Of a DNA stretch of 5,555 bases, positions 4,410 to 5,555 are shown one piece after another (within the stretch, counting starts at the first letter, position 1; the number at the start of each line of letters is the position of its first letter). This DNA comes from an uncultured Clostridia bacterium. Its GTDB lineage: Bacteria; Bacillota; Clostridia; RUG12999. Under the pieces are notes generated by a model. It did not search any database, was not told where the DNA came from, and saw only the letters and a program-made list of their open reading frames with translations. The position numbers and the translations under genes were made by a program. Location: NCBI GenBank assembly GCA_938005345.1, contig CALLNG010000077.1, positions 1-5,555 on the forward strand, in the 5' to 3' direction.

Positions 4410-5300
4410 ATGCAGGATCAACTCAATTTAACGCAGGAATGGGATAAGACCTTTGCCAAAAGCGACAAGGTGAACCACCGCAAGGTGACCTTTCACAACC
4501 GCTATGGCATCACACTGGCGGCGGATATGTACACGCCGAAGGGCACAGAGGGCAAGCTGCCTGCCATTGCCGTCAGCGGTCCGTTCGGTGCGGTAAAGGA
4601 GCAGTCCTCCGGTCTGTATGCGCAGAAAATGGCGGAGCTTGGCTTCTTGACGATTGCCTTCGATCCGTCCTACACCGGCGAGAGCGGCGGTACACCCCGC
4701 TATGTCGCTTCGCCGGACATCAACACCGAGGACTTCTGCGCAGCGGTGGACTTCCTCTCCGTGCAGGAGAATGTGGACTCCGAGCGTATCGGTATCATCG
4801 GTATCTGCGGCTGGGGCGGCATGGCGCTCAATGCCGCAGCCATTGACACCCGCATTAAAGTGACCGCTGCTATGACCATGTACGACATGACCCGTGTAAC
4901 TGCCAACGGATATTTTGATGCTGAGGATTCTGAGCAGGCACGCTTTGAGAAGCGAAAAGCCATGAATGCACAGCGCACCGAGGACTATAAAAACGGCAGC
5001 TATGCGCTGGCGGGTGGCGTAGTTGATCCGCTGCCGGAGGATGCACCGCAGTTTGTAAAGGACTATTACGCCTACTATAAGACTCCCCGAGGCTACCATC
5101 CCCGCAGCCTGAACTCCAACGGCGGTTGGAATGTGACCTCCTCGCTGTCGTTTCTGAATATGCCGATCTTGCAATACAGCAGCGAGATTCGCTCTGCCGT
5201 GCTGCTGGTACACGGAGAGAAAGCGCGCTCCCGCTATTTCAGCGAGACGGCATACAGCAAGCTGACCGGCGATAACAAGGAATTGCTCATCATATTTTGA
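4410..5300 (+). CDS. Alpha/beta hydrolase (dienelactone hydrolase-like), C-terminally truncated
   Basis: This 296-residue cytosolic alpha/beta-hydrolase is related to the YcjY/dienelactone-hydrolase group. ATG at 4410 follows AAAGGAGG with 8-base spacing. The N-terminal beta strands read RKVTFHNRYGITLAADMYTP (24-43), then PAIAVSGPFG (51-60) forms the oxyanion-hole region, and AFDPSYTGESGG (83-94) follows. The nucleophile elbow is GICGWGG (131-137), with Cys133 where most hydrolases have Ser. The strand VLLVHGEKARSRYFSE (264-279) is the region that usually carries the acid residue. The protein then stops at LLIIF; relatives as I recall continue about 20-30 residues with a G-x-x-H segment holding the catalytic His. 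That His is absent, so activity is doubtful. A deletion, frameshift or rearrangement near 5295-5305 is likely. The substrate is unknown. Confidence 0.8.
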   Translation: MQDQLNLTQEWDKTFAKSDKVNHRKVTFHNRYGITLAADMYTPKGTEGKLPAIAVSGPFGAVKEQSSGLYAQKMAELGFLTIAFDPSYTGESGGTPRYVASPDINTEDFCAAVDFLSVQENVDSERIGIIGICGWGGMALNAAAIDTRIKVTAAMTMYDMTRVTANGYFDAEDSEQARFEKRKAMNAQRTEDYKNGSYALAGGVVDPLPEDAPQFVKDYYAYYKTPRGYHPRSLNSNGGWNVTSSLSFLNMPILQYSSEIRSAVLLVHGEKARSRYFSETAYSKLTGDNKELLIIF

Positions 5301-5313
5301 TTTCGATAAAAGA

Positions 5314-5321
5314 CACCTCCT
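5314..5321 (-). promoter_or_regulatory. Orphan Shine-Dalgarno on the minus strand
   Basis: AGGAGGTG reads leftward from 5321 to 5314. At the expected start position, 5307-5305, is ATC followed by GAA ATC AAA ATA TGA, so no proper gene follows. It lies only 13 bases left of the truncated hydrolase end, suggesting a gene start lost at a junction, or chance. Confidence 0.3.
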
Positions 5322-5332
5322 GTAAACAAAAG

Positions 5333-5359
5333 CGCCGCTATGCAATCTGCACAGCGGCG
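5333..5359. terminator. Bidirectional terminator between hydrolase and toxin gene
   Basis: CGCCGCT (5333-5339) pairs with AGCGGCG (5353-5359). An inner TGCA/TGCA stem and a 3-base loop follow after a single mismatch. On the minus strand it is followed by CTTTTGTTT, a good T tract for ending the toxin gene, whose stop is 7 bases before the stem. On the plus strand the tail TTCTTCATT is weaker. Confidence 0.75.
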
Positions 5360-5366
5360 TTCTTCA

Positions 5367-5555
5367 TTATAAATATTTCGTATAATTTTGTGTTCCGTGG
5401 AAGATTCTGTAAATTTCCACGGCATTTCTTGGCTCATCAATTTTGAAGAGAGCCACATATCTTCCAATCAAGAACTTCCTGTATTCTCTCTGCCGAAGCA
5501 CCTCGTCGCGGGAGTACCCATAAATTGTAGGAGTCTCTTCCAACCGAAGCAGCAC
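5367..5555 (-). CDS. RelE/ParE-family type II toxin, 3' part
   Basis: The frame is open from the right edge to the TAA at 5367-5369, giving 62 visible residues of what is usually a protein of about 90-110. The C-terminal half matches the RelE/ParE fold: LRQREYRKFLIGRYVALFKI (the LR...R.l.ig.Y...Y pattern), then a strand VEIYRIFHGTQNYTKYL that closes the protein. These toxins are usually mRNA interferases or gyrase inhibitors paired with an antitoxin encoded just upstream, which here would lie beyond 5555. The first visible codon is GTG at the very edge and is probably internal, so the true start is not visible. Its 3' end is followed immediately by the hairpin at 5333-5359. The exact subfamily and target cannot be set from this part. 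Confidence 0.82.
   Translation of the reverse strand: MLLRLEETPTIYGYSRDEVLRQREYRKFLIGRYVALFKIDEPRNAVEIYRIFHGTQNYTKYL

Noticed and set aside
4428..5345. A 305-codon open frame on the minus strand opposite the hydrolase
   Set aside because: It is antisense to a well-recognised alpha/beta-hydrolase. Its translation is His/Arg-rich and resembles no family, and it has no Shine-Dalgarno at its ATG.
1..5555. CRISPR array, tRNA or rRNA genes, insertion sequence
   Set aside because: Reading through both strands showed no regularly spaced repeats, cloverleaf or rRNA-like sequence, or transposase-like protein.

Overview
The window looks like a chromosomal segment from a low-to-mid GC Gram-positive anaerobe, most likely a gut clostridium of the Oscillospiraceae/Ruminococcaceae kind. 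The evidence is strong AGGAGG-type ribosome binding sites, sigma-A promoters with extended -10 elements, GC-rich hairpin terminators with T tracts, and a DUF2325-DUF3793-flavodoxin operon, which I know mainly from Clostridia. This taxonomic call is an inference; there is no rRNA or marker gene here.

Layout from left to right. A strong terminator (17-55) closes an unseen upstream unit. A sigma-A promoter (74-102) then drives a MATE-family multidrug/Na+ antiporter gene (170-1543), and 76 bases later a class I SAM-dependent methyltransferase gene (1620-2350) that is broken by a one-base frameshift near 1871. A bidirectional terminator (2388-2426) separates this unit from a convergent minus-strand operon. 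Read from its promoter (3918-3946), that operon encodes DUF2325, DUF3793 (19-base overlap with the previous gene) and a short-chain flavodoxin (19-base gap). Its control region carries two copies of a palindrome, GTTAGTT-N2-AACTAAC. One sits on the transcription start and the other lies in the long leader. They look like operators for a DtxR-type metal regulator, or another dimeric repressor.

The intergenic region to about 4101 has a small hairpin and a 10-bp direct repeat. A plus-strand promoter (4102-4130) follows, with an 11-codon minicistron that has an ideal Shine-Dalgarno, then a roughly 60-codon ORF interrupted by an amber codon. The stop of that ORF overlaps the ribosome binding site of an alpha/beta-hydrolase gene (4410-5300). 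The hydrolase keeps its nucleophile elbow (with Cys in place of Ser) but ends before the expected catalytic His segment. After a bidirectional hairpin terminator, the minus strand holds the 3' part of a RelE/ParE-type toxin gene that runs off the right edge.

The best candidate for an undescribed system is the DUF2325-DUF3793-flavodoxin operon with its paired operators, probably a metal- or redox-responsive module. The right half shows several signs of decay or rearrangement: the amber-interrupted ORF, the truncated hydrolase and an orphan minus-strand Shine-Dalgarno at the truncation point.
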